NCBI GenBank assembly: GCA_963781675.1
Contig: CAWAGF010000005.1
Coordinates: forward strand, 62,001-126,000
DNA: 64,000 bases
Origin: SCTD01 sp963781675
GTDB taxonomy: Bacteria > Actinomycetota > Actinomycetes > Mycobacteriales > SCTD01
Direction: 5' to 3'
Part shown: positions 9,446-18,237 of the stretch, piece by piece
Numbering within the stretch: the first letter of the stretch is position 1
Layout: each line of letters begins with the position of its first letter
Position numbers and translations under genes: made by a program
The notes under the pieces: generated by a model
Database searches by the model: none
What the model was told of the DNA's origin: nothing
Seen by the model: the letters and a program-made list of their open reading frames with translations, nothing else

Positions 9446-10312
9446 GTGGAGGACGGACCGCTGGCCGCGCTGGCCGACCTCGTGGCGGACGGCGAGGTGG
9501 TCGTGCTGTCCGGCGCGGGCCTGAGCACGGAGTCCGGCATCCCGGACTACCGCGGGCCGAGCGGCGCCGCGCGGCCCGCCACCCCGATGACCTTCCAGGC
9601 GTTCACCGGCTCGGAGGCGGCCCGGCGGCGGTACTGGGCGCGCAGCCACCTCGGCTGGCGGGTCATCGCCCGCGCCGAGCCGAACGCCGGCCACCGCGCC
9701 GTCGCTGGCCTCGAGCAGGCCGGCCTGCTCGCCGGCACGATCACCCAGAACGTGGACGGCCTGCACACCGCTGCCGGCTCCACGGGCGTGGTCGAGCTGC
9801 ACGGCAACCTCGACCGGGTCGTCTGCCTGGGGTGCCGCCGGCTGACCCCGCGCGAGGAGCTGGACGGCCGGCTGCGCGCGGTGAACCGCGCCTGGCGCGC
9901 CCGCGTGCTGGCCGTCAACCCGGACGGCGACGTCGAGCTCGCCGACGAGGACCTGGCGGCGTTCCGGACCGTCGACTGCAGCGCGTGCGGCGGGGTCCTC
10001 AAGCCCGACGTCGTCTTCTTCGGCGAGACGGTCCCGGCCGACCGGGTCGCGACCTGCTTCTCGCTGGTCGACCGCGCGGGGGCGCTGCTGGTGCTCGGCT
10101 CGTCCCTGACCGTCATGTCGGGCTACCGCTTCGTGCTGCACGCCGCCAGGCTCGGCGTGCCGGTCGCGATCGTGAACTCCGGCGCGACCCGGGGCGACGA
10201 GAAGGCGACGCTCCGGCTGGACGCGCCGCTCGGCGAGGCGCTCCCCCGCCTGCTCGACGCCGTCAGCGGACGGCAGCCAGCGCTTCCGGCAGACGTGAAG
10301 GCGCCTGCGTAA
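9446..10312 (+). CDS. Sir2-family NAD-dependent protein deacylase
   Basis: A sirtuin removes acyl groups from lysines using NAD. The 288 codons contain GAGLSTESGIPDYRG and ITQNVDGLH (NAD site), catalytic His in VVELHGNL, two zinc Cys pairs (CLGC and CSAC), and KPDVVFFGE. It resembles the bacterial SIR2Af1/SrtN-like sirtuins of about 290 residues. The GTG at 9446 is just ahead of the conserved domain. It converges with hisA: the current stop at 10312 lies past the hisA stop. If the extra base at about 10293 is an error, this gene would end a few codons earlier, at a TGA near 10297. Confidence 0.92.
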   Translation: MEDGPLAALADLVADGEVVVLSGAGLSTESGIPDYRGPSGAARPATPMTFQAFTGSEAARRRYWARSHLGWRVIARAEPNAGHRAVAGLEQAGLLAGTITQNVDGLHTAAGSTGVVELHGNLDRVVCLGCRRLTPREELDGRLRAVNRAWRARVLAVNPDGDVELADEDLAAFRTVDCSACGGVLKPDVVFFGETVPADRVATCFSLVDRAGALLVLGSSLTVMSGYRFVLHAARLGVPVAIVNSGATRGDEKATLRLDAPLGEALPRLLDAVSGRQPALPADVKAPA

Positions 10313-10986
10313 AGCGCCTTCCCGACGATCGCGCCCTCGACGCCGGCGGGCACGAGCGCCGCCAGCGCGCGCAGGTCGTCGAGGCTCGAGACGCCGCCGC
10401 TGGCGACCACCGGCCGGTCGGTGCGGGTGCAGACCTGCTGCAGCAGCTCGACGTTCGGCCCCGTGAGCGTGCCGTCGCGGCGGACGTCGGTCACGACGTA
10501 GCGGGCGCAGCCCTCCTCGTCGAGCCGGGCGAGCACCTCCCACAGGTCGCCGCCCTCCTGCGTCCAGCCGCGTGCCGCCAGCGTCGTGCCGCGCACGTCG
10601 AGGCCGACCGCGATCCGGTCGCCGTGCTCCGCGATCGCCTTGGCGCACCAGTCCGGCGACTCCAGCGCGGCCGTGCCGAGGTTCACGCGGGCGCAGCCGG
10701 TGGCCAGAGCGGCCTCCAGCGAGGCGTCGTCGCGGATGCCGCCGCTCATCTCGACCTTCACGTCGAGGACCTGCACGACGCGCGCCAGCAGCTCGCGGTT
10801 CGACCCGCGGCCGAACGCGGCGTCCAGGTCGACCAGGTGCACCCACTCGGCGCCGTCGCGCTGCCACTGCAGCGCCGCCTCGACCGGGTCGCCGTACGAC
10901 GTCTCGCTCCCGGCCTCGCCCTGCACGAGGCGCACGGCCTGGCCGTCGGCGACGTCGACGGCGGGCAGCAGCTCGAGGGTGCTCAA
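10263..10986 (-). CDS. priA: Phosphoribosyl isomerase A (HisA/TrpF type), frameshifted near its 3' end
   Basis: PriA isomerises ProFAR in histidine synthesis and, in actinobacteria lacking trpF, phosphoribosyl-anthranilate in tryptophan synthesis. Family features: PAVDVADGQAVRLVQGEAG, VDLDAAFGRGSN, MSGGIRDD, VTDVRRDGTLTGPN. The frame is intact to GKALYAGAFT, where an extra base near 10293 changes the ending. Removing it restores LPEALAAVR and a stop at 10263, matching the family; as written the frame runs on to 10123. The start is a TTG overlapping the stop of the 113-residue membrane gene as TTGA. Dual function is inferred from the family; trpF is not in this window. Confidence 0.9.
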
Positions 10987-11324
10987 CGGGTCCTCCGGGT
11001 GGGGTCGGTCGTGATCACGACGATGAGCGGGAGCAGCATCGTCGCGACGACGAGCAGGCCGATGCGGCCGGTCCAGCTCGGCGCGAGGAACAGGATGGCG
11101 GCGGCGGCGAAGAGCCAGCCGAGGACGAGGGCGAGCCTGAGGCGCCACGGCAGCCTCGGGAAGCGGCGCTGCCGGTAGACCGGCTGCCGCCTGGGCAGCT
11201 CGGGCACCGACGGGGTCAGCCGCTCGACCCTCGCCTTGCGCTCGGCGGCGCGGGCCCGCTTGGCGCGCAGCTGCGCGGCCTCGGCCTCCCGGGCGGCCCG
11301 GGCGCGCTGCCGCTCCTTGCTCAT
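10983..11324 (-). CDS. Small membrane protein between hisH and hisA
   Basis: A 113-residue protein, function unknown. The first ~50 residues are Arg/Lys/Ala-rich and probably a cytoplasmic helix (MSKERQRARAAREAEAAQ); two membrane segments follow (about residues 62-80 and 85-103). The ATG start overlaps the hisH stop (ATGA) and its own stop overlaps the hisA TTG, so it is locked between two histidine genes by coupling. Small two-helix proteins at this position recur in actinobacterial his operons, but I know of no assigned role. Confidence 0.8.
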   Translation of the reverse strand: MSKERQRARAAREAEAAQLRAKRARAAERKARVERLTPSVPELPRRQPVYRQRRFPRLPWRLRLALVLGWLFAAAAILFLAPSWTGRIGLLVVATMLLPLIVVITTDPTRRTR

Positions 11325-11929
11325 CCCAGGCCCTCGACCCAGTTGTGCAGCAGCGCCGCGCCGGCGTCGCCGCTCTTCTCCGGGTGGAACTGCGTGGCGG
11401 CCAGCGGCCCCCGCTCGACCGCGGCGACGAAGCGCTCACCGTGCTCGGCGGTCGTGGTGAGGGTGTCCTCGACCGCACCGTGCACGGCGTAGGAGTGCAC
11501 GAAGTAGAAGCGCTCCTGCTCGAGCCCGGCGAACAGCGTGGAGCCGGCCGGCACGTCCACGGTGTTCCAGCCCATGTGCGGCACGACGTCGGCCTCCAGG
11601 CGCGTCACCGTGCCCGGCAGCACGCCGAGCCCCTCGGTCCGCTCGCCGTGCTCGACGCCCGTCTCGAACAGGACCTGCATGCCGACGCAGATGCCGAGGA
11701 CGGGCCGGCGCTTGCGCAGCCGGTCCCACACGAGCGTCCCGCCGCGCACGGCGTGGAGGCCGCGCATGCAGGCGGCGAAGGCGCCGACGCCAGGGACGAC
11801 CAGGCCGTCGGCCTCCAGCGCCGTGTCGTAGTCCTTGGTGAGCGTGACGTCCGCGCCGGCCCGCTGCAGGGCCCGCTCCGCCGAGCGCAGGTTGCCCGAG
11901 CCGTAGTCGAGCAGGACGACGGAGGTCAC
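11321..11929 (-). CDS. hisH: Imidazole glycerol phosphate synthase, glutaminase subunit
   Basis: HisH hydrolyses glutamine and channels ammonia to HisF. The 202-residue class I glutamine amidotransferase shows the nucleophile in GICVGMQVLFE, His and Glu in ATQFHPEKSG, and the entry motifs DYGSGNLRS and VPGVGAF. The GTG start at 11929 overlaps the stop of a 34-codon ORF (GTGA). Length is typical for the family. Confidence 0.95.
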   Translation of the reverse strand: MTSVVLLDYGSGNLRSAERALQRAGADVTLTKDYDTALEADGLVVPGVGAFAACMRGLHAVRGGTLVWDRLRKRRPVLGICVGMQVLFETGVEHGERTEGLGVLPGTVTRLEADVVPHMGWNTVDVPAGSTLFAGLEQERFYFVHSYAVHGAVEDTLTTTAEHGERFVAAVERGPLAATQFHPEKSGDAGAALLHNWVEGLG

Positions 11930-12030
11930 GGCTCCTCGCGGTGCCGCAGCCACGCGGCGCGGGCGTAGGACGCGCAGCCCGTGAACGCGCCGGCCAGGAA
12001 CAGCACGTAGAGGACGGTCAGCGCCCTCAC
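11926..12030 (-). CDS. Possible 34-residue single-helix membrane peptide
   Basis: A GTG start overlaps the stop of the 76-residue membrane gene (GTGA), and its stop overlaps the hisH start (GTGA). The predicted peptide begins VRALTVLYVLFLAGAFTGC and ends with a basic tail, giving one membrane helix. Coupling at both ends and a plausible helix make it a candidate real cistron, but it is too short to identify by homology. Confidence 0.45.
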   Translation of the reverse strand: MRALTVLYVLFLAGAFTGCASYARAAWLRHREEP

Positions 12031-12257
12031 GGCCGCGACCGGCGCAGAGCGAGGTGGCCGAGCGCGAGCGCGAGCACCGGGAAGAAGACCAGCTCGGGCC
12101 CGAAGTCCCTGCTGCGCAAGGCATCCCACACCTGAGGTGCCCCCAGGACCGCCACGATCAGCACGACCAGGACCGACAGCAGCGGTCCGGCCGGGGACGG
12201 CGCCTCCTCGTAGCGGAGGTCGTCGTACGACAGGTCGTCGTGGGACAGGCCCTCCAC
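12027..12257 (-). CDS. Small two-helix membrane protein in the his operon
   Basis: A 76-residue protein: an acidic N-terminus (MEGLSHDDLSYDDLRYEE) followed by two hydrophobic stretches (LLSVLVVLIVAVLGAP and LVFFPVLALALGHLAL). Function unknown. The GTG start at 12257 lies directly after the probable hisB TAG at 12258-12260. It continues the pattern of small membrane ORFs between hisB and hisA. Confidence 0.7.
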   Translation of the reverse strand: MEGLSHDDLSYDDLRYEEAPSPAGPLLSVLVVLIVAVLGAPQVWDALRSRDFGPELVFFPVLALALGHLALRRSRP

Positions 12258-12846
12258 CTAGCAGGCTGCCCTTCGTGCTCGGGACGCCGACCACCTTCGG
12301 GTCGAGGGCGACGGCATCGCGGAGCGCGCGCGCGACGGCCTTGAACTGCGCCTCGACGACGTGGTGGGCGTTGCGGCCGCTGATGACCCGCACGTGCAGG
12401 GCGATGTCGGCGGTCGCGACGAGCGACTCCCAGATGTGCCGGGTGAGGGTGGTGTCGTAGGACCCGATCAGCTCGACGAGCTGGGGCTCCTCGTGCACGA
12501 CGTACGGCCGGCCGGACAGGTCGACCGCCGCCTGCACGAGGCACTCGTCCAGCGGGACCAGCGCGTCGCCGAAGCGCCGGATGCCGGCCTTGTCGCCGAG
12601 CGCCTGCTTCAGCGCCGTGCCGATCGCCAGGCTGGTGTCCTCGACCGTGTGGTGGGCGTCCACCTCGAGGTCGCCGCGCGTGCGCACGGTCAGGTCGAAG
12701 CCGCCGTGCTTGCCGAGCTGGGCGACCATGTGGTCGAAGAACGGCACGCCGGTGTCCGAGCTCGCCTCGCCGGTGCCGTCGAGGTCCAGCTCGACGCGGA
12801 CGTCGCTCTCCTTGGTGGTGCGCTCGACCAGTGCGGTCCTGCTCAT
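12258..12846 (-). CDS. hisB: Imidazoleglycerol-phosphate dehydratase, stop codon shifted by one base
   Basis: HisB dehydrates imidazole glycerol phosphate, using Mn2+. Family motifs are present: FFDHMVAQLGKHGGFDL, EVDAHHTVEDT, DECLVQAAVDLSGRP, SGRNAHHVVEAQFKA. The expected terminus PSTKGSL is followed by C-TAG: with one extra base (near 12261) the TAG at 12260-12258 falls out of frame and the frame reads on to 11926. Removing it gives a normal ~195-residue enzyme ending just before the next GTG. The ATG overlaps the hisC stop (ATGA). It is monofunctional, without a HisN-type phosphatase domain. Confidence 0.92.
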
Positions 12847-13940
12847 GACGTGATCTCCCTCATCGCGTCGAGGAACGCGGTCGTCTCGGCCTCGGTGCCT
12901 GCGTTGACGCGCAGCCACCCCGTGAGCCCCGGGCCGCTGCTCAGGTCGCGCACGAGCACGCCCCGGTCGAGCAGCGCCTGCCACACCTGCGCCGGCTCCG
13001 GGAAGGGGCCGAACAGCAGGAAGTTCGACTCCGTGGGCACCACGCGCAGGCCGTACGACGGGAGCTCGCGCAGCATCCGGTCGCGCTGCTGCTTGACCTG
13101 CTCCACGGTGCCGAGCAGCTCGTCGGCGTGCGCCAGCGCGGTGCGCGCGGCGGCCTGGGTGAGGGCGGAGAGGTGGTACGGCAGGCGCACCAGGCGGAGC
13201 GCGTCCACCACCGCCGGGCTCGCGGCGAGGTAGCCGACGCGGGCGCCGGCCAGCGCGAAGGCCTTGCTCATCGTGCGGCTCACGAGGAGCCGCGGGCAGC
13301 GGTCGAGCAGCGTGACCGCGCTCGGCGTCGCGGCGAACTCCGCGTAGGCCTCGTCGACCAGCACCACGCCCTCGCCGGCGTCGTGCACGGCCTCCACGAC
13401 GTCCAGCCCGGTGACGGTGCCGGTCGGGTTGTTGGGCGTGGTCAGGAAGGTGATGGCCGGCCGGTGCTCGCGCACGGCGTCCACGGCGGTGTCGAGGGCG
13501 AGCGTGAAGTCGGCCGCCCGCGGCACGCCGACCCAGCCGGTGCTGGTGCCCCGGGCGAGCAGCGGGTGCATCGGGTAGCTCGGCTCGAAGCCGAGGGCGG
13601 TGCGGCCGGGCCCGCCGAAGGCCTGGCAGACCTGCTGCAGCACCTCGTTGGAGCCGTTCGCGGCCCAGACCTGCTCCACGTCGAGCGGCACGCCGGTCTG
13701 CCGCGACAGGTAGGCCGCCAGGTCCGTGCGCAGCGCGACGGCCTCGCGGTCCGGGTAGCGGTTCAGCGTCGCGGCGGCCTCGCCCACGGCGCGGGCGAGG
13801 TCCGCCACCAGCGCGGCCGACGGCGCGTGCGGGTTCTCGTTGACGTTGAGCTGGATGGCCTCGGGGAGCTGGGGAGCGCCGTAGGGCGCCTTGCCCTTCA
13901 GGTCGTCCCGGACGGGCAGCGCGTCCAGGGAGGCCGTCAT
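12843..13940 (-). CDS. hisC: Histidinol-phosphate aminotransferase
   Basis: A PLP enzyme that converts imidazole acetol phosphate to histidinol phosphate. The 365-residue product has fold-type I features: LNVNENPHAPS, AANGSNEVLQQ, TTPNNPTGT, DEAYAEFA, the PLP lysine in SRTMSKAFALAGARVGY, and the C-terminal RVNAGTEAE. The ATG at 13940 overlaps the hisD stop (ATGA), and its stop overlaps hisB. No frame problems. Confidence 0.95.
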   Translation of the reverse strand: MTASLDALPVRDDLKGKAPYGAPQLPEAIQLNVNENPHAPSAALVADLARAVGEAAATLNRYPDREAVALRTDLAAYLSRQTGVPLDVEQVWAANGSNEVLQQVCQAFGGPGRTALGFEPSYPMHPLLARGTSTGWVGVPRAADFTLALDTAVDAVREHRPAITFLTTPNNPTGTVTGLDVVEAVHDAGEGVVLVDEAYAEFAATPSAVTLLDRCPRLLVSRTMSKAFALAGARVGYLAASPAVVDALRLVRLPYHLSALTQAAARTALAHADELLGTVEQVKQQRDRMLRELPSYGLRVVPTESNFLLFGPFPEPAQVWQALLDRGVLVRDLSSGPGLTGWLRVNAGTEAETTAFLDAMREITS

Positions 13941-15222
13941 CGGACCCGGACCTGGACGGCCTCGACGTGCGCCACCAGGTCCTCCGACCCGCCCAGCGCG
14001 GTGACGTGCGGCGCGACGGCGGCGAGCGCCTCCGGGGAGTACTGCACGAGGGACATCCGCTTGAGGAAGCTCTGCGTCGAGAGCCCGGCGCTGAAGCGCG
14101 CGGTGCCGCCGGTGGGCAGCACGTGGTTGGACCCGGCGAGGTAGTCGCCGAGGCTGACCGGCGTGTGGTTGCCCACGAAGACGGCGCCGGCGTTGCGGAC
14201 CCGCCGGGCGCGCTCGGGGGCGTCCGCGGTGAGCACCTCGAGGTGCTCGGCGGCCCAGGCGTCGACGACCTGCAGGCCGTGGTCGAGGTCGTCCACCAGC
14301 ACGTGCGCGCGACTGGCCGGCGAGCGCCGTCTCGACCCGCTCGCGGTGGCGGGTCGCCGGCGACCTGCTTGCCGAGCTCGACGTCGACGGCGTCCAGCAG
14401 CTCCACGCTCGGCGTGACGAGCAGGCAGGCGGCCAGCGGGTCGTGCTCGGCCTGCGCGACGAGGTCGGCGGCGACGTAGGCGGCGACCGCGGTGTCGTCG
14501 GCGAGGATGCCGATCTCGGTCGGGCCGGCCTCGGAGTCGATGCCGCAGCGGCCCTGCACCAGCCGCTTGGCAGCCGCGACGTAGACGTTGCCCGGGCCGG
14601 TGATGACGTCGACCGGCGCGCACCCCTCGATGCCGTACGCCAGCATCGCCACGGCCTGCGCCCCGCCGACGGCCCACACCTCGTCGATGCCGAGCAGCGC
14701 GCACGCCGCCAGCACGACCGGGTGCGGCAGGCCGTCGGCCTGCGGCGGGCTCGCCACGGCCAGGCTCTCGACGCCGGCGACCTGCGCGGGGACGACGTTC
14801 ATGACGACGCTGCTCGGGTAGGCGACGCGGCCGCCCGGCACGTAGAGGCCGACCCGGCCGACGGGCACCCAGCGCTCGGTGACGGTGGCGCCCTCGACGA
14901 CCTGGACGACCTCGTCGTCGCGCAGCTGCGCGGTGCTGACGGTGCGGGCCCGGCGGGTGGCCTCCTCGAGAGCGGCGCGCACCGCCGGGTCGAGCTGCTC
15001 CAGCGCCTGCGCGAGGGCGGCGGCCGGCACCCGCAGGTGCTCGAGCTCCACGCCGTCGAAGCGCTTGGTCGCCTCGCGCACCGCGGCCTCGCCCCGGTCC
15101 CGGACGGCCTCGACGACCGGCCGCACCTGGTCCACCGCGGCCGCCACGTCGAGCGTCGCCCGCGGCAGCAGCGTCCGCGGGTCGGCGTCGCGGCGGCCAC
15201 GCAGGTCGATGCGGGTCAGCAC
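13937..15222 (-). CDS. hisD: Histidinol dehydrogenase, interrupted by two single-base insertions
   Basis: HisD performs the last two oxidations of histidine synthesis with NAD and zinc. The N-terminal two-thirds reads from the GTG at 15222 (VLTRIDLRGRRDADP, VGLYVPGGRVAYPSS, VITGPGNVYVAAAKR, DSEAGPTEIGILAD). Near 14360 the frame shifts: the family segment ATRHRERVETALAGQS is in another frame, and near 14310 it shifts again to HVLVDDLDHGLQVVDAW, which continues to a normal end (GGTARFSAGLS, DLVAHVEAVQVRVR). Removing one base at each place gives a ~427-residue enzyme of normal length. Either an assembly error or a true pseudogene; errors are more likely given the rest of the window. Confidence 0.9.
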
Positions 15223-15317
15223 GGCGGGACGCTCCGGCGGTCGTGGGTCAGGGGACGCCCAGCCTAGCGGCGAGCCGCTGCCCGGCCCGGACGCCCGCGC
15301 GTGAGGTCGGCCACCGC

Positions 15318-15767
15318 TCAGGGCAGGGCGAGCGCCGGCACGTCGACCCGGCTGGGGGTCGCCCCGCCCGCGCCCACGAGCACCGCGCGCTGCCCGCCGC
15401 GGCGGGTCAGGTCGAGCCGCAGCGTGCTGTCCGCCTGCGGCACCACGGCCTGCGTCCGCGTCAGGACCACGTCGTACGGCTGCAGCCCGGTGCCGGCGCC
15501 GTCGCGCGCGCTGAGCGTGCCGGTGGCGACCTCCACGCAGGTGGCGGCGCACTGCAGCAGCGACAGGTCGACCTTGCGGCTGTTGCCGTTGTCGCCGCCG
15601 AAGTCGAGGTAGAGCGTCGCGCTCGGCGCCCGGTCGGGGTCGAGCGCGAACGTCCGGCGCTCGGCACCCAGCAGCACCAGCGGGTCGGCGTCCAGGGCGG
15701 CGGTCTCGGCGGCTGCCGGTGGCCCGGGCAGCAGGGCCGACGGCAGGTCGAGGAAGCCGGTGAGCAC
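15318..15767 (-). CDS. C-terminal domain separated from the HD-GYP protein by frameshift
   Basis: About 149 codons with no recognised domain: LVLLGAERRTFALDPDRAPSA, then TLYLDFGGDN, then VDLSLLQCAATCVEV, suggesting a beta-rich extracellular module with a Cys pair. I infer it is the end of the gene at 15774-17477. Removing one base near 15769 joins VPVSD to VLTGFLDLPSALL, and two further single-base removals join the linker to the HD-GYP frame (see next entry). As an independent gene it lacks a convincing start and ribosome site. Confidence 0.55.
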   Translation of the reverse strand: MLTGFLDLPSALLPGPPAAAETAALDADPLVLLGAERRTFALDPDRAPSATLYLDFGGDNGNSRKVDLSLLQCAATCVEVATGTLSARDGAGTGLQPYDVVLTRTQAVVPQADSTLRLDLTRRGGQRAVLVGAGGATPSRVDVPALALP

Positions 15768-15773
15768 GGTCGC

Positions 15774-17477
15774 TCACCGGGACCGGCGGGCCCGTCGGCG
15801 ACGGCGAGGGGCTGGCCGAGGGGCTGGGCTGCGGCGTCGCGCTGGCACTCGGGCCGGCGCTCGGGCCGGCGCTCGGGCCGGCGCTCGGGCCGGCGCTCGG
15901 GCCGGCGCTCGGGCCGGCGCTCGGGCCGGCGCTCGGGCTGGCGCTCGGGCTGGGCGTCGGTGTCGGGCTCGGTGTCGAGCTCGGTGTCGGAGCTCGGTGT
16001 CGAGCTCGGTGTCGGGCTGGGCGTCGGTGTCGGGCTGGGCGCGGGCGTGGCGGTCGGAGCGGGCTGCGGCTCCGGCGCGGGCTGCGGCTCCGGCGGGCGG
16101 GGCGGCGGGCGGGGCTGCGGGGGCCGCCGCCGGAGCGGCGGCGAGCCCCGGTGCGGGGGCCGCCACAGCAGGGCCGAGCTCCGGCGCGGCGGACACGGAC
16201 CCCGGCGGGGCGACGACGCCGCCTGCCAGCCCGCCGAGGGTCGTGCCCGCGGGCGCGGGAGCGTCCACGGCGCCACCGGTCACCGCGCCGGCCACCTGCG
16301 GCGGGGCCGGGACGGGGGCGACGGCCACAGCAGCGGCGGCGGGTGGCGACGGCGGGGCCGGCTCCGGCGAGGGCAGCGCCCCCAGCGCGACCAGCCCGGC
16401 GGCGGCCGCCGCGGCCGTCGCGCCCTTCGCCGCCTGGCCGGCCCGGTCGCCGGCCGACACGAACGGCAGCTGCGCCAGCCAGGTCACCGGACCCATGACC
16501 CAGCGCAGCCGCCCGAGCGAGATGCCGAGGAAGGCCCGTACCAGCGCGGGGTCGAACTGCGTGCCCGCGCACGCGGCCAGCTCGCGCCGGGCGTCCACCG
16601 CGCTCATCGGCGCCTTGTAGGTGCGCGCGGCCGTCATCACCTCGAAGGAGTCGGCCAGCGCCACGATGCGGGCGCCGTACGAGATGCCCTCCCCGGCAAG
16701 GCCGCGCGGGTAGCCGGTGCCGTCCCAGCGCTCGTGGTGCTCGACGACCGCGCCGCCCCACTCCCCCAGCCACGGCAGCAGGCCGGCGACCAGCCGCTCG
16801 CCCTCCTCGGGGTGCCGGCGCAGGCTCGCCCAGTCGTCGTCGGACAGGTCGCGGCCGCCGTTCAGGACGCCGCGGCTGACGGCGAGCTTGCCGAGGTCGT
16901 GCACCAGCGCCGCCCAGCGCAGCCGGACCCGGTCCTCCTCCGACAGCCCGAGCTCCGCCGTGAGCAGGTCGGAGAAGGCGCGCACCCGCTCGCTGTGGCC
17001 GCGGGTGCGCTTGTCGTGGACGCCGAGGATGCCGACGAGGACGACCAGCGTCTCGGCGGCCTCGTACGGCTCCATCGGCACGCCCTCACCGCGCAGGCGG
17101 GCGAGGCGGTTCTCCATGTCGCGGACGCTGGAGGTGCGGGCGGCGCGCAGCCGCGACGGTGCGCGGTCGGGGAAGACCAGCGACAGCTCGAGCAGGACCG
17201 CGAGCGGCAGCAGCCGGCGGGCCAGCCGGTCGACCACCAGCACGGTGAGGAAGGAGCTGGCGAGCAGCGCGGCCCACCAGGCGACGCGGTCGACGAAGGC
17301 TGCCGGCTCGGGCAGCGCCGCGGCGACCGCCCAGGCGACCAGGACGCCGGCCACCACGGGCACCACCAGGATCGCCACGCGCAGCACGGCGCCGAGGGCA
17401 GGGTGCGCTGCCCAGCGGTCGGTCCTGCGTGCGCCGGTCACGTCGCTCCTGTCGTCGGCGCGTCGATCGTGACGCAC
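15774..17477 (-). CDS. Membrane HD-GYP phosphohydrolase (candidate c-di-GMP phosphodiesterase)
   Basis: HD-GYP proteins usually hydrolyse cyclic-di-GMP. Membrane helices occupy about residues 28-90; the HD-GYP domain follows with HSERVRAFSDLL, HDLGK (near residue 192), VEHHERWDGTGYP and ARIVALADSFEVMTA. After about residue 330 comes a hydrophobic segment and an Ala/Pro-rich linker. The written frame ends in an unlikely Arg/Ala tract; removing single bases near 16094, 15990 and 15769 yields a continuous linker (PEPQPAP, SSTPSS, GPSA repeats) and a C-terminal domain ending at 15318. Start could be the GTG at 17477 or 17441 (with AGGAG upstream). It adjoins hisD. Confidence 0.85.
   Translation of the reverse strand: MRHDRRADDRSDVTGARRTDRWAAHPALGAVLRVAILVVPVVAGVLVAWAVAAALPEPAAFVDRVAWWAALLASSFLTVLVVDRLARRLLPLAVLLELSLVFPDRAPSRLRAARTSSVRDMENRLARLRGEGVPMEPYEAAETLVVLVGILGVHDKRTRGHSERVRAFSDLLTAELGLSEEDRVRLRWAALVHDLGKLAVSRGVLNGGRDLSDDDWASLRRHPEEGERLVAGLLPWLGEWGGAVVEHHERWDGTGYPRGLAGEGISYGARIVALADSFEVMTAARTYKAPMSAVDARRELAACAGTQFDPALVRAFLGISLGRLRWVMGPVTWLAQLPFVSAGDRAGQAAKGATAAAAAAGLVALGALPSPEPAPPSPPAAAAVAVAPVPAPPQVAGAVTGGAVDAPAPAGTTLGGLAGGVVAPPGSVSAAPELGPAVAAPAPGLAAAPAAAPAAPPAAPPAGAAARAGAAARSDRHARAQPDTDAQPDTELDTELRHRARHRARHRRPARAPARAPARAPARAPARAPARAPARAPARAPARVPARRRSPAPRPAPRRRRRARRSR
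15848..15955. repeat. 12-bp tandem repeat encoding Gly-Pro-Ser-Ala
   Basis: Nine consecutive 12-base units on the plus strand of the form CTCGGGCCGGCG, seven identical and two variants. On the minus strand, in the corrected frame of the HD-GYP gene, they encode GPSA repeats within a Pro/Ser/Thr-rich linker. The repeats are prone to length change, so copy number may vary between strains. Confidence 0.9.
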
Positions 17478-17542
17478 CGGCGCGTTCCTGTCCGACGGTC
17501 CGCGGTCCGGCGGGGCCGACCCGCCGGCCGTAGCCTGCGCGG

Positions 17543-18214
17543 GTGTCGCACCGGCTGCCGCTGTTCCCGCTGGGGTCGGTGCTGTTCCCGGGGCTGGTGC
17601 TGCCGCTGCACGTGTTCGAGGAGCGGTACCGGCTGCTGGTCCGCGAGCTGCTGGCGCTGCCGGAGGACGAGCGCCGCTTCGGCGTGATCGCGATCCGGCA
17701 GGGCCGCGAGGTCGGGGCCGACGGCGTGCACGCGCTCTACGACGTCGGCTGCGTGGCGCACCTGCGGCGGGCCGAGCCGTACGACGACGGCCGCTTCGAC
17801 ATCGTCACGACCGGTACGGCCCGCTTCCGGCTGGACGAGCTCGACGACAGCGGGCCGTACCTGCGCGGCGAGGTCGAGGTGCTGCCGGACGAGCTCGGCG
17901 ACGCCCCCGAGGCGCCGCTGCTCGACCGGGCGGTGCGGGCGGCGTTCGCGGACTACCTGCAGGCGCTGTCCGAGGCGAGCGGCGACGAGATCGAGCTGCC
18001 GGAGCTGCCGGACAGCCCGCTGGTGCTCGGCTTCCTGGTGGCGGCGACGACCGCGCTGGACCTCGACGAGCGGCAGCGGCTGCTCGGCCTCGAGGACGGC
18101 GTGACCCGGCTGCGCGCCGAGCTGGCGCTGCTGCGGCGGGAGGCCACGCTGCTGCGGCACCTGTCCGCGGCCCCGGCGCCCGAGCTCGCCCGCGGGCCGA
18201 TCAGCCTGAACTGA
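17543..18214 (+). CDS. LON substrate-binding domain protein
   Basis: A 223-residue protein with the LON N-terminal domain: it opens LPLFPLGSVLFPGLVLPLHVFEERYR, here split as LPLFPLGSVLFPG and LPLHVFEERYR, followed by FGVIAIRQGREVG and DVGCVAHLRR. It lacks an ATPase and protease, so it is a stand-alone substrate-binding-like protein, role unknown. GTG start at 17543, divergent from the HD-GYP gene. Proteins of this type lie near hisD in several actinobacteria. Confidence 0.85.
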   Translation: MSHRLPLFPLGSVLFPGLVLPLHVFEERYRLLVRELLALPEDERRFGVIAIRQGREVGADGVHALYDVGCVAHLRRAEPYDDGRFDIVTTGTARFRLDELDDSGPYLRGEVEVLPDELGDAPEAPLLDRAVRAAFADYLQALSEASGDEIELPELPDSPLVLGFLVAATTALDLDERQRLLGLEDGVTRLRAELALLRREATLLRHLSAAPAPELARGPISLN

Positions 18215-18237
18215 CCCGCGAGGGGCGGTGGGGCGGC

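Noticed and set aside
1084..17477. Very long open frames opposite or overlapping known genes (for example through the MFS/ABC region or hisB-hisD)
   Set aside because: Arg/Ala/Pro-rich with no domains, explained by high GC leaving few stops in alternate frames.
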